A stretch of 64,000 bases of DNA from Taishania sp037189645 (GTDB lineage: Bacteria > Bacteroidota > Bacteroidia > Flavobacteriales_D > Crocinitomicaceae): the NCBI GenBank assembly GCA_037189645.1, contig JBBCIY010000003.1:62001-126000 (forward strand), written 5' to 3'. The translations under genes were made by a program, and so were the position numbers. The notes under the pieces are model-generated. The model was not told the origin of the DNA. It did no database searches and saw nothing but the letters and a program-made list of their open reading frames with translations. Below are positions 55,370 through 63,738 of this stretch, piece by piece; positions within the stretch are counted from its first letter, which is position 1, and the number at the start of each line of letters is the position of its first letter.

Positions 55370-55390
55370 GGAGGAGCCGAGGGAGGTGAT
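55356..55390 (+). repeat. 35-bp palindromic repeat, copy B
   Basis: Direct repeat of copy A (28/35 identical) starting exactly where the DUF559 reading frame loses similarity. Hairpin GCTCC-TT-TCCT-GTA-AGGA-GGAGC begins one base upstream at 55355. Confidence 0.75.
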
Positions 55391-55448
55391 ATTCTGAAAC
55401 TATTGGAATAAAATTTGATGAATCTGTTTTGTGGTCACCCATCCTGAC

Positions 55449-55464
55449 CTTCCCTCAAGGGAAG
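55449..55464. repeat. short hairpin, possibly related repeat
   Basis: CTTCCCT-CA-AGGGAAG, a 7-bp stem just past the stop at 55478. It could be a fragment of the same repeat type or a weak terminator for the minus-strand gene; there is no T tract. Confidence 0.4.
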
Positions 55465-55477
55465 GGAAGAGCTTGTT

Positions 55478-56383
55478 TTATCCCACGAGTGTCAATCCCA
55501 GTTTCCCTTTTACCTGGTGGTTGACAATGAGCGCATATTTTCCTTCCGGAAGTGCATAATCATTTGCCAGGTGGCAGGCAAAAGCGGCAGATGAATAATA
55601 CAGGCCCGTGTATTGCTCGTAGTTGATTTGCTTCACACCGGTGGATGAAGGAATCTCCCCGGCAAATAAAACCAATTCGATAGCTGAACCGTCGATGTTG
55701 TTTTTCTCCAGAAATGCCGCGATGGATGCTTCCGTATGTTCGTTGTTGAAATGTACCATACAATCCACAATTCGTCTTCCGCTTCCTGGTTTTTCAGGTT
55801 GAATGGATAAGAAGGTTGCCCCGGAAGTGAATTGAAGACCGGATCGGACAACTTCAGGTTTTAACAGGTCCAGAAACTCAATGGCTTCATCGGCAGCACC
55901 GACCAGTACGTTCTGCTTTCCTTCCCGGATACACAACAAGCCGTCGATCAGGGCTGTTTCAAACGAAAGGCTGTTTTGCGTATGTGTCATATTGTAGGAG
56001 TGATTCCCCAATGCCATGGAGATCGCTCCGGCGATCGTATTGTGCGTCGATTGGATAAACGCGGTCGGAGAGAGCGTATCTCCGGTTGCGGTGATAAATG
56101 TCTGGAGGAAACGTTCTGTATCTTTCAGGCAACCTAAAGATGTTCCTACGGAAACAGCGTCAAAAGGTACTTCTGTTTCGTTCTGGCAGACCTGTGCTGC
56201 GGTAAGCGCCATTCTCAGAACGGGGCTGAACCTGCGCAGTGAGGCAGGGGAGATGTATGCTTTGTAATCGGGAGCGATGACCTGCGAATGTTCAGCCAGG
56301 GGCTGTATCGTTTCCCAAAGATCATGCTTTTGAAAACTGTCCTGGTGACCGATGGATACAATGGATTTGATTACTGCTGGCAT
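55478..56383 (-). CDS. ketosynthase-like protein (chain length factor type)
   Basis: 301 residues with a thiolase-like beta-ketoacyl synthase N-domain. Conserved pieces include VSVGTSLGCLKDTERF, SPTAFIQSTHNTIAG and NMTHTQNSLSFETALIDG. At the nucleophile elbow, where an active ketosynthase has Cys (TACSSS), this protein has Ser/Leu (NSLSFE), and the two catalytic histidines are missing. This is the pattern of chain-length-factor partners in aryl-polyene and type II polyketide systems. It probably dimerises with one of the active ketosynthases nearby. It lies 41 nt after the 56425-57600 ketosynthase. Confidence 0.82.
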   Translation of the reverse strand: MPAVIKSIVSIGHQDSFQKHDLWETIQPLAEHSQVIAPDYKAYISPASLRRFSPVLRMALTAAQVCQNETEVPFDAVSVGTSLGCLKDTERFLQTFITATGDTLSPTAFIQSTHNTIAGAISMALGNHSYNMTHTQNSLSFETALIDGLLCIREGKQNVLVGAADEAIEFLDLLKPEVVRSGLQFTSGATFLSIQPEKPGSGRRIVDCMVHFNNEHTEASIAAFLEKNNIDGSAIELVLFAGEIPSSTGVKQINYEQYTGLYYSSAAFACHLANDYALPEGKYALIVNHQVKGKLGLTLVG

Positions 56384-56424
56384 TTTTTCAGATATAAGAC
56401 GTAAGCTGTTCGATCATTCACTAT

Positions 56425-57600
56425 TCATAATTCCCCTACGATGATCGTCGAGTTGTTCCCGCCGAATCCGAATGAATTGGAAAGGACATTCCTTACACGT
56501 TCAACGTTGGTTGTTCTTGTTACAGGCATCAACTGTGTTTCTTCGATAACGTTTCTGTGATTCAGGTTGGCGAATAAACAGCCGTTCCGGATTGCCAGAA
56601 CACTGAAAACCGCTTCCAGACCTCCTGCAGCGGCCAGCGTATGGCCCGTAAACGCTTTCGTGGAACTGAACGGAGGAACGTTCTTCCCGAACACGTTCAT
56701 GATCGCTTTCGATTCCGACAGGTCGTTGTTGGGCGTTGCTGTTCCATGCGCATTGATGTAGTCGATGTCTTCTGGTTTGAGATTTGCAACTTTCATCGCT
56801 TCGGAAATGGATAAGGTAGCTCCGTATCCGTCGGGTGATGACGCGGTCTGGTGATAGGCATCCGACGCGTTGCTCCAGCCTTTCAGCTTTGCGATCGCTT
56901 TTCCTCCTGACCAGGCAATGCTTTCAGCGGATTCGATGACAATGAACCCGGCGCCTTCTCCCAGGTTGAGCCCTTTCCTGGTTTCATCAAACGGGCGGCA
57001 CCATTCTTCGTCAAAGATCATCAGCGAACGAAAACCACTGATGGTAAACTCTGTCAAAGCATCTGTTCCGCCGACAACTACCCGGTCCAGCAACCCCATC
57101 CGGATCATTCTTGCTCCCATCATGATCGCGTTGGCAGCAGAAGAGCAGGCGGTAGAGATGGTATTTACAAACCCGTCAATTCCCAGTTCCCGTGCAATTT
57201 CTTCGCTTGAATTACCACTCGGGTGCTGTTTGTACCTGGAAATAGCATGTACCTGGTTTTCAATATAGCTTCTGTACTCGGTTTCACTGATGTCCATTCC
57301 TCCTACGGATGTCCCTGATATGACACCGGTCCGGATCGTATGGTGTAGCATGTGCCCGGAAAAAGCTTCTTTTGCTGCGATACAGCCCAGAATTCCTGTC
57401 CTGGACCCGTTTGCTTTCAGCTGAAAATGACTGGTCAGCTCTTCGTTTGTCATCGGGACTTCGCCTACTAAAAAGCGTTCGGAATGGGGGTGCAGCCCTT
57501 TTTTGATTCCTGATCTTTCGGCGATCAATGCATCAAAGTGTTCCTGCACATTGTTTCCAATACAGCTGATGGCGCCTATCCCTGTGACAAAAATGTCCAT
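56425..57600 (-). CDS. beta-ketoacyl-ACP synthase (FabF-like), active-site residues intact
   Basis: 391 residues. Catalytic C152 (STACSSAAN), H285 (NAHGTATPNND) and H320 (KAFTGHTLAAAGG), plus the C-terminal SNSFGFGGNNS glycine loop. It condenses malonyl-ACP with an acyl-ACP in chain elongation. Context (own ACP three bases upstream, chain-length-factor-like protein downstream) suggests a specialised polyene or lipid pathway, not housekeeping FabF. Confidence 0.92.
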   Translation of the reverse strand: MDIFVTGIGAISCIGNNVQEHFDALIAERSGIKKGLHPHSERFLVGEVPMTNEELTSHFQLKANGSRTGILGCIAAKEAFSGHMLHHTIRTGVISGTSVGGMDISETEYRSYIENQVHAISRYKQHPSGNSSEEIARELGIDGFVNTISTACSSAANAIMMGARMIRMGLLDRVVVGGTDALTEFTISGFRSLMIFDEEWCRPFDETRKGLNLGEGAGFIVIESAESIAWSGGKAIAKLKGWSNASDAYHQTASSPDGYGATLSISEAMKVANLKPEDIDYINAHGTATPNNDLSESKAIMNVFGKNVPPFSSTKAFTGHTLAAAGGLEAVFSVLAIRNGCLFANLNHRNVIEETQLMPVTRTTNVERVRNVLSNSFGFGGNNSTIIVGEL

Positions 57601-57603
57601 TTC

Positions 57604-57858
57604 CTACTGGTTACTTTCGATGAATGCGGCCAATGAATTGACAGAATGAAAGATCTCACGTCCCTGGCTCGGATCGGCGATCTTGATCCCGTAATTGGAT
57701 TCCAGCAGAACGATGAACTCCAATGCGTCAATGGAATCCAGTCCCAATCCTTCGTCACCAAAAAGCGGTGCGTCATCCTTGATATCAGCGGGCGTTAAAT
57801 CTTCCAGTGAAAGCTGCTCGATGATCTGAGCTTTCAGGTTTTCTTTTAGTTCACTCAT
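57604..57858 (-). CDS. acyl carrier protein
   Basis: 84 residues. Phosphopantetheine attachment S42 in GLGLDSIDALEF, acidic helices either side, typical ACP length. It carries the growing acyl chain for the adjacent ketosynthases. Sequence differs from housekeeping AcpP, whose motif is usually GADSLDTVE; GLDSIDALE is common in polyene loci. Three bases separate it from the following ketosynthase start. Confidence 0.93.
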   Translation of the reverse strand: MSELKENLKAQIIEQLSLEDLTPADIKDDAPLFGDEGLGLDSIDALEFIVLLESNYGIKIADPSQGREIFHSVNSLAAFIESNQ

Positions 57859-57884
57859 TTTTTTAATTATCAGTTAATCAATTG

Positions 57885-58529
57885 TTAATTATCAAGGGTT
57901 GAAGCCTGATAACTGGTGTATAGTTCTTTCAATGTTATTGCGAATGACGAGCTGTCGTTCCTGGTATCTTCTTTGCTTAGCGCGACTAAAAATAAGAAAC
58001 ATTCTTCCAATTCCACAGCGCTTTGTGCATTAAGTTTTGAATCAACCCACCCGCACAGGCATAGCTTTGAGCCTTTCCGAGCTGAATGGTACAGGCGTTC
58101 AGCGAACAGCGTTTCGTCAAATTCCGGGGTGATAAAGAATGTATTTTCCCCGTACCACTTATTGCGGATCGCTAATTCACCGGTTAAGATATTCGGCAGT
58201 GTATATACAAACAGTGATGGGCTTGGATTTCCCTGCTGCTCATATGATTCGATGAATTTCAGGTCTGTGTGCTGGCTGGCATTGGCATTGGCGAACAACA
58301 GTTCCAGCTCGTCGTCCTGGATCCCGTTCAGAATTCCTCCGGATTTGATGATCTCCGTTGACAGGACAGCCATTTTGGAAAGGTGGTCCATTTTATAGAA
58401 CTTCGGGTAATCCATTTCCAGCTGTTGATAGCATTCCTTCAGCCAGTTCTCTTCCCGGAAACCGAATTTCAGTTCCGTGTCCAGGAAAGCTCCTCTTCGC
58501 GATAGGTAACTGCTTACTGTAATTTTCAT
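57885..58529 (-). CDS. small degenerate ketosynthase-like protein
   Basis: 214 residues. No catalytic domain is complete, but DHLSKMAVLSTEII, LLFANANASQHTDLKFIE and SPSLFVYTLPNILTGE follow the order of the N-terminal half of a ketosynthase, where YTLPN...GE aligns with the dimer-interface segment before the active site. The nucleophile Cys region is replaced (FFITPEFDET) and the C-terminal half is missing. Probably an accessory subunit. It overlaps the upstream ketosynthase by 4 nt and precedes the ACP by 26 nt. Confidence 0.72.
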   Translation of the reverse strand: MKITVSSYLSRRGAFLDTELKFGFREENWLKECYQQLEMDYPKFYKMDHLSKMAVLSTEIIKSGGILNGIQDDELELLFANANASQHTDLKFIESYEQQGNPSPSLFVYTLPNILTGELAIRNKWYGENTFFITPEFDETLFAERLYHSARKGSKLCLCGWVDSKLNAQSAVELEECFLFLVALSKEDTRNDSSSFAITLKELYTSYQASTLDN

Positions 58530-59611
58530 AGTACCTGCCTGATTAAAAGTGCGGCATTTCCACCCCCAAACCCGGATGCGGTCTTTAATACTGTACGGAT
58601 AGATGCCGGCTGTGTGTGTTGAACGATATTGATTTCGTGTGTTGTACCGGTCTCCCGGAATCCTTTGCTTTCAAGCAGCAGCTGGTGTTCCATGGATAAC
58701 AGGCAGGCGATCACTTCAATCACTCCCGCAGCGCCCAATGTATGTCCGAAAAAACCTTTCAGACTGTTGACCGGCACCTGCTGTAAGCCGCACCGGTTGA
58801 AAGCAATGCTTTCCATTTCATCGTTGTACAATGTACCTGTTCCGTGAGCGGAGATAAAATCGATCTCCGATCGGCCGATCCCAGCCCGTTCAATCGTTTT
58901 GCCGACAACTCTGAACAAACCTTCTCCTGTTCTTGAAGGACCGGAAATGTGATTGGCGTCATTTGAAGAAGCACCGGCTAAATATTCTACTGAAAATCCA
59001 CGCGGTTTTTCTCTGGAAAGAACAACGATACCGCATGCTTCACCCAGGGAAATTCCCTTTCTTTCCTTGTCAAAAGGGCGTGCCGGCTCGTCACTCAATG
59101 CGAAAAGTGACTGAAAGCCGAACAGTACAAAATCTGAAACGACATCGATCCCGATCACAACCGCTGTTTCAAAGTCCGAATAACGGAGGTAGTCCGCGGC
59201 TGTATTGACAGCGATCACACCCGAAATGCAGGCGTTTGAAATGACCACAACGGCATTTGGATTGTTTGTTGCGTTGTGAATGATCCTGCGGGCAGACGCA
59301 AAAACATCGCCGGGGAGGTTGTCAATATTTCCTTTGGTAGAGCTGAGAATAAAGATGGTTTTTTGATCGCCCAGCAATTCCCCGGAACAGGATTCCTTTA
59401 AATTGCTCAATGCAAGCTCCAGGAGCGAATCGAACCGGTTCTCCCGTATGGAATCAATTTTTGAAAGGTACCAGTCTTCTTGCTTGAAGCCGGATCCTTC
59501 TTCTTTTTTTATGCCCGAAATCCCTGATTTCAGCGACTGGAAATTTTCTTTTGTGCCAACCCCGATGGGGGAGACCAACGTACCGTATGATAAGTAAATA
59601 TTACTTCCCAT
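58526..59611 (-). CDS. beta-ketoacyl-ACP synthase, second copy
   Basis: 361 residues, shorter than the 391-residue paralogue. Catalytic C128 (SNACISGVIA), His in SAHGTGTLYND and His in GFFGHTLGAAG are all present, with TASGFGGGNAAL at the end. The nucleophile region NACISG departs from the common TACSSG. It probably acts with the 56425-57600 enzyme or a chain-length-factor partner. It overlaps the thioesterase gene by 11 nt and the next gene by 4 nt, indicating tight coupling. Confidence 0.9.
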   Translation of the reverse strand: MGSNIYLSYGTLVSPIGVGTKENFQSLKSGISGIKKEEGSGFKQEDWYLSKIDSIRENRFDSLLELALSNLKESCSGELLGDQKTIFILSSTKGNIDNLPGDVFASARRIIHNATNNPNAVVVISNACISGVIAVNTAADYLRYSDFETAVVIGIDVVSDFVLFGFQSLFALSDEPARPFDKERKGISLGEACGIVVLSREKPRGFSVEYLAGASSNDANHISGPSRTGEGLFRVVGKTIERAGIGRSEIDFISAHGTGTLYNDEMESIAFNRCGLQQVPVNSLKGFFGHTLGAAGVIEVIACLLSMEHQLLLESKGFRETGTTHEINIVQHTQPASIRTVLKTASGFGGGNAALLIRQVL

Positions 59612-60032
59612 CGATCCAGTTTTGCTGTTCTTCCCATTGGATGATAAAGTCAGGCTTTACCAGCTCCAGCTCCCGTGTTTTCGCATTCAGGAAAACCTGT
59701 GTGGTGGAACCTTTTGCGGCCAATTGCCCGGTTTTGCCGTTGATAATCTCAAACTGGAACAGGATCTTCGCCGATTCCTTGTAGATCAGCCTGGAGTGTA
59801 CAATCGCCGTTTCACCGTAATGCATGGGAGATTTGTGATGTATTTCCGAATGGACGATCGGGATAAAAAAACCTGATTCGTGAATCGTCAGGTTATCCAG
59901 CCCGTGTACTTTTCCGAAATGCTCGCGTGCGTCTTCAAAAAACTTGAGGTAATTGCCATGCCATACCACTCCCATTGCGTCAGTTTCACTAAAACGCACA
60001 GGAATTTCCAGGATTGACAACAAGTATTTCAA
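59601..60032 (-). CDS. acyl-CoA/ACP thioesterase (4HBT, YbgC-like hotdog)
   Basis: 143 residues, hotdog fold with the 4HBT signature FSETDAMGVVWHGNYLKFFE (D18, H25). It hydrolyses acyl thioesters, or transfers the acyl group, at the end of chain synthesis. The reading frame has no ATG before the conserved motif; TTG at 60032 is the likely start, because an in-frame TGA lies 9-12 nt upstream and the internal ATG would remove the active site. First gene of the ketosynthase/ACP operon, behind a clear -7 box. Confidence 0.87.
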   Translation of the reverse strand: MKYLLSILEIPVRFSETDAMGVVWHGNYLKFFEDAREHFGKVHGLDNLTIHESGFFIPIVHSEIHHKSPMHYGETAIVHSRLIYKESAKILFQFEIINGKTGQLAAKGSTTQVFLNAKTRELELVKPDFIIQWEEQQNWIDGK

Positions 60033-60054
60033 AATAAGGTTTCAATAACGGGTG

Positions 60055-60062
60055 CAAAGGTA
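60055..60062 (-). promoter_or_regulatory. -7 box of the thioesterase-ketosynthase-ACP operon
   Basis: TACCTTTG on the minus strand, exact TAnnTTTG, 22 nt before the TTG start of the thioesterase. Confidence 0.6.
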
Positions 60063-60204
60063 AAGAAAAAATCGTTTGCAGGGAAAGCGGGAAGTGAAAT
60101 ACGTTTTTTTGCGTAGTTTACAACTGGTAATAAAAGCAGGAGATCACCCGGCCTTGCCATCGCGATTGCTTCTTCCCAATTGTTACATGTTCAATTCCCT
60201 GCTG

Positions 60205-61101
60205 TCAATTACTCACTTTGTTCCTCTTCCGGTGCTTTTTATGCAGGTCATAGATGATCCCATCTGAAAGCCCGATCTTGGGAACGACAATTTCCTCGCA
60301 ATCCAGCTTTTTCATGATATTGCAGTAGATTTCCAGTGCAGGGACCAATACATCGGCTCTGTCCGGTTTCAGCTGGTAGTGCTCCATCCGTTGCCTTACC
60401 GTGAGTTTTTCCAGGTCATTTTTCAAACCTTTCAGGGAGGTGTAAGAGATGGGCTCAATGTGTCCGGCTCCCAGTAATTTATGCGCTTTATTGATGTTTC
60501 CTCCCGTGGCGTAAAAGGCGAAATTTTCGTTGGGAGAAATGTGCAGATCCAGCCATGTATAGATTTCTTCCCATACGTCTTTATTGACCTTATCCTTTAG
60601 CAACCGGAGTGTTCCCACCTCAAATGACTGTGAGATTTCTTTATTACCGTTGGAAAAAACACTGATTTCCGTGCTTCCCCCCCCGACATCCACAACAATG
60701 AACGACTGCTTTTTATCGATATCCATGAGGAAAAAAGTGCCGAAGATCAGGTCGGCTTCTTCATTTCCTGAGATGGTTTCCACCTCGATGCCTGTTGCTT
60801 CCAGTATCCGGGCTTTGATTTTTTTCTGGTTCCTTGCCTCACGCATTGCGGAAGTGGCACAGGCTCTGAGCTCTTTCACTTCGAACAATTCAGAGATCAG
60901 TTGGAAAGCACGCATGGTCTTTATGAACTGCTCCGATTTCTTCTTATTGATCCGCCCGCTTTCAAACACACTTTCTCCCAGGCGGAGCGGAATACGGGTG
61001 TAAGAGATTTTGTTGACAAATTTTCTGCCGTCTTCTTTGATCACTTCTCCTATCAGCAGACGTGCGGCGTTCGTTCCTATGTCGATAGCTCCAAATTTCA
61101 T
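60205..61101 (-). CDS. Ppx/GppA family phosphatase
   Basis: 298 residues. ASKHA-fold signatures: GAIDIGTNAARLLIGE at the N-terminus, SAMREARN, and VVDVGGGSTEIS phosphate loop near 140. Family members hydrolyse polyphosphate or guanosine pentaphosphate. It lacks the extra C-terminal HD-like domain of E. coli Ppx and GppA, so it is the short, two-domain type. It overlaps the upstream membrane protein gene by ATGA and is the last gene of the der run. Confidence 0.9.
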   Translation of the reverse strand: MKFGAIDIGTNAARLLIGEVIKEDGRKFVNKISYTRIPLRLGESVFESGRINKKKSEQFIKTMRAFQLISELFEVKELRACATSAMREARNQKKIKARILEATGIEVETISGNEEADLIFGTFFLMDIDKKQSFIVVDVGGGSTEISVFSNGNKEISQSFEVGTLRLLKDKVNKDVWEEIYTWLDLHISPNENFAFYATGGNINKAHKLLGAGHIEPISYTSLKGLKNDLEKLTVRQRMEHYQLKPDRADVLVPALEIYCNIMKKLDCEEIVVPKIGLSDGIIYDLHKKHRKRNKVSN

Positions 61102-62357
61102 TCTTCACTGGCTCTTTTAGAAAAAAATCCTGCTGCAAAGTTACTATTTATGATGCGTGTGAGAAGGAGAACGTATAAAGTTATCCACAATGGGATGGAG
61201 AATATGACCAGCCTGTCTCCCTGCCAGAAGGAGATCCCGGAGGAAAAAACGATGTAATAGAGGAGTAACCCGATCGCTAGCTGCTGCCAGTTCCGGAATA
61301 ATTTCTTCGTGAACAGGTCAATGGCTGAAATAACCAGGAACAAAAGCAGGAAGACGCGGGAAACGGAATACAGGGTTTCGTTGTAGATGATCATGAAATC
61401 GTTGTAGCCTTTAGCGGCATAGCCTGGCGGAATGATAAAACTGTGCTTGTCTCCTGTGATGTTGTCCTTTACATTCTTGGCAAACAGCATCGCATATGTC
61501 TTTTTGTGTTCGGACAGGTAGTTACTTTTTTCTTCCGGGTCCATATTCTGCGCGATCTCCTGGGAAAGCTCAATGTCTGTTATTCCTTCTACTTTTCTGA
61601 TTCCTTGCGCGAAAAGATATGTGTCGAAGGTCAGTTCGCTGATCTCAGAAATTTTGAAAACTCCGTATTTTGAATACATTGCCGTTAACTGCAGTAATAT
61701 GGGAAAGACGGCTACAACCAGGAGCACTCCCGCTTTTTTCTCCGCCAGGATTGTTTTTGAAAAACGGATGATCCCGAACAGGACCCAGAAAAGCGCAGGG
61801 TATTGAAAAAGGGGTTTGGTTACGGTCAATAGGGACAGCAGGAAAGTTATTTTCAGGAAATACTGTACGTTAAAGCCTTTTTGAAATGAGCGTGCGGTCA
61901 GGAATGTGATGATGGACAACAGCAGGACGGTAATTGATTCGGTAAGCCCGTGGAAAACATAGGTCATCAGTGATATGTTCAGCGAAAACACCACAATAGC
62001 GGCAATCCTGTACAAAAGGTGTTTCGTGATGCATTTTATTCCGAAATAGACCAGGTTGGCACTGACCAGCCAGAACAAAGACTGTAAGATAACCATCAGC
62101 CATGCTCCACCCAGGAAATGACCGGATCGCAACAGGCAGGAGTAAAAGAAAGGGCGTATAATGGAATCTCCCTGCTCTGAAAAGTGAAAGAATTCTCCTC
62201 CTGTGTTAAAATAAGTCTGGGAATCGGGGGAGAAGAGGAGCAGTTCGTCTGCCGGACGGAAAGGAGACCAGCATGCGATCAGTATGAAAAATGATAACAG
62301 CAGTCCGTTTAATACCAGGACTTCCCTATTGGCCATCAGTGCTCGGATCTTGCCCAT
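61098..62357 (-). CDS. polytopic membrane protein, GT-C-like, putative
   Basis: 419 residues with about ten hydrophobic segments. The first large loop carries FSPDSQTYFNTGGEF, with an Asp-Ser in the place of the GT-C catalytic acid, and a second loop (about 230-320) is soluble. A dolichyl/undecaprenyl-phosphate-sugar-dependent glycosyltransferase is the best guess, but no specific family is certain. It lies 2 nt after der and is coupled to the Ppx/GppA gene. Confidence 0.7.
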   Translation of the reverse strand: MGKIRALMANREVLVLNGLLLSFFILIACWSPFRPADELLLFSPDSQTYFNTGGEFFHFSEQGDSIIRPFFYSCLLRSGHFLGGAWLMVILQSLFWLVSANLVYFGIKCITKHLLYRIAAIVVFSLNISLMTYVFHGLTESITVLLLSIITFLTARSFQKGFNVQYFLKITFLLSLLTVTKPLFQYPALFWVLFGIIRFSKTILAEKKAGVLLVVAVFPILLQLTAMYSKYGVFKISEISELTFDTYLFAQGIRKVEGITDIELSQEIAQNMDPEEKSNYLSEHKKTYAMLFAKNVKDNITGDKHSFIIPPGYAAKGYNDFMIIYNETLYSVSRVFLLLFLVISAIDLFTKKLFRNWQQLAIGLLLYYIVFSSGISFWQGDRLVIFSIPLWITLYVLLLTRIINSNFAAGFFSKRASEE

Positions 62358-62359
62358 TT

Positions 62360-63670
62360 CTATTTTTTTCTAAAAAAGATCTTCAGTGGTATTCCTTTGA
62401 AATTGTAGCGTTCCCTCAGTCTGTTTTCAAGAAACCGTTTGTACGAGTCGCCGATGTACTGCGGTAAGTTGCAGAAAAAAGCGAACGCGGGAGCATGTGT
62501 CGGGAGCTGCTGTACGTATTTGATACGAATGTATTTCCCTTTTACTGCCGGAGGAGGTGTCTGCTGGATGATTTCCAGCATTACGTCGTTCAATTCGGAT
62601 GTAGCGATCTTACGGGTCCGGTTTTCGTACACTTCCATTGCTGTTTCCAGCGTTTTGTGGATCCGTTGCTTGGTGAGCGTTGAGGTAAACAAGATCGGAA
62701 CGTCATTGAAAGGTGCCAGCTGCTCACGAATCTTATCTTCATAGGCTTTCATGGTAGTATGGTCTTTTTCTACCAGGTCCCATTTGTTGACCAGAACCAC
62801 TACTCCTTTTGAATTCTTCTCAACGATGTAATAAATGTGCAGATCCTGTTTTTGCAATCCTTCCGTAGCATCTATCATAAAGATACAGACGTCCGAATCT
62901 TCAATGGCGCGCACAGAACGGAGCACGGAGTAATATTCAATGTCCTCGGTTACTTTTGCCTTTTTACGGATCCCGGCTGTATCTACCAGCATGAAATCGA
63001 ATCCGAAAGCCTTGTACCGGGTATCGATCGAATCCCGGGTTGTTCCCGAAATGTCGGTAACGATGTTCCGTTCTTCTCCGGTCAGAGCGTTGACCAGTGA
63101 GGATTTTCCGACATTTGGCTTTCCGACGATCGCGAAGCGGGGAAGGTCTTCTTTTTCATTGACCGTTTTATCGTTGATGTCAAAGTGTTTTACCAGATCG
63201 TCTAGCAATTCTCCCGTCCCGCTTCCGTTTGTAGCGGAAATATCATATACATCACCCAGCCCGAAGGAATAGAATTCGGATGAAAGTCCCACACGGTCGG
63301 TGTTGTCAACTTTATTCGCAACGATGAAAACAGGCTTTTTTGTTTTTCGGAGCATTTTGGCTACCGTTTCGTCCAGGTCAACGATGCCCGTCATCACGTC
63401 AACCACGAAAATGATGACAGTTGCTTCCTGGATGGCAATCTCCACCTGCTTGCGGATCTCTTCTTCAAAAATATCCTCGGAACCGCGGACATAACCTCCG
63501 GTATCAATGACGGAGAATTCAACACCATTCCATTCACCTTTTCCGTAAAGACGGTCCCTGGTTACACCGCTGATCTCTTTTACAATGGCTTTCCTTGATT
63601 CCGTCAACCGGTTAAAAAGTGTTGATTTCCCTACATTCGGTCTTCCGACAATTGCAACAATATTGCTCAT
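62360..63670 (-). CDS. der: ribosome biogenesis GTPase Der (EngA)
   Basis: 436 residues, two tandem GTPase domains and a KH-like C-terminal domain, as in all Der proteins. P-loops GRPNVGKSTLFN (about 8) and GKPNVGKSSLVN (about 182), G3 DTGG and DTAG, G4 NKVD and NKWD. It is essential for 50S subunit maturation. First gene of a three-gene run; era, another ribosome GTPase, lies just upstream on the same strand. Confidence 0.97.
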   Translation of the reverse strand: MSNIVAIVGRPNVGKSTLFNRLTESRKAIVKEISGVTRDRLYGKGEWNGVEFSVIDTGGYVRGSEDIFEEEIRKQVEIAIQEATVIIFVVDVMTGIVDLDETVAKMLRKTKKPVFIVANKVDNTDRVGLSSEFYSFGLGDVYDISATNGSGTGELLDDLVKHFDINDKTVNEKEDLPRFAIVGKPNVGKSSLVNALTGEERNIVTDISGTTRDSIDTRYKAFGFDFMLVDTAGIRKKAKVTEDIEYYSVLRSVRAIEDSDVCIFMIDATEGLQKQDLHIYYIVEKNSKGVVVLVNKWDLVEKDHTTMKAYEDKIREQLAPFNDVPILFTSTLTKQRIHKTLETAMEVYENRTRKIATSELNDVMLEIIQQTPPPAVKGKYIRIKYVQQLPTHAPAFAFFCNLPQYIGDSYKRFLENRLRERYNFKGIPLKIFFRKK

Positions 63671-63738
63671 TTTTTATTATTTACGATTTGCGAAGCAGGA
63701 AGTGCGGTCTGAATAATTCGCACTCCTTACTTCGAAAA

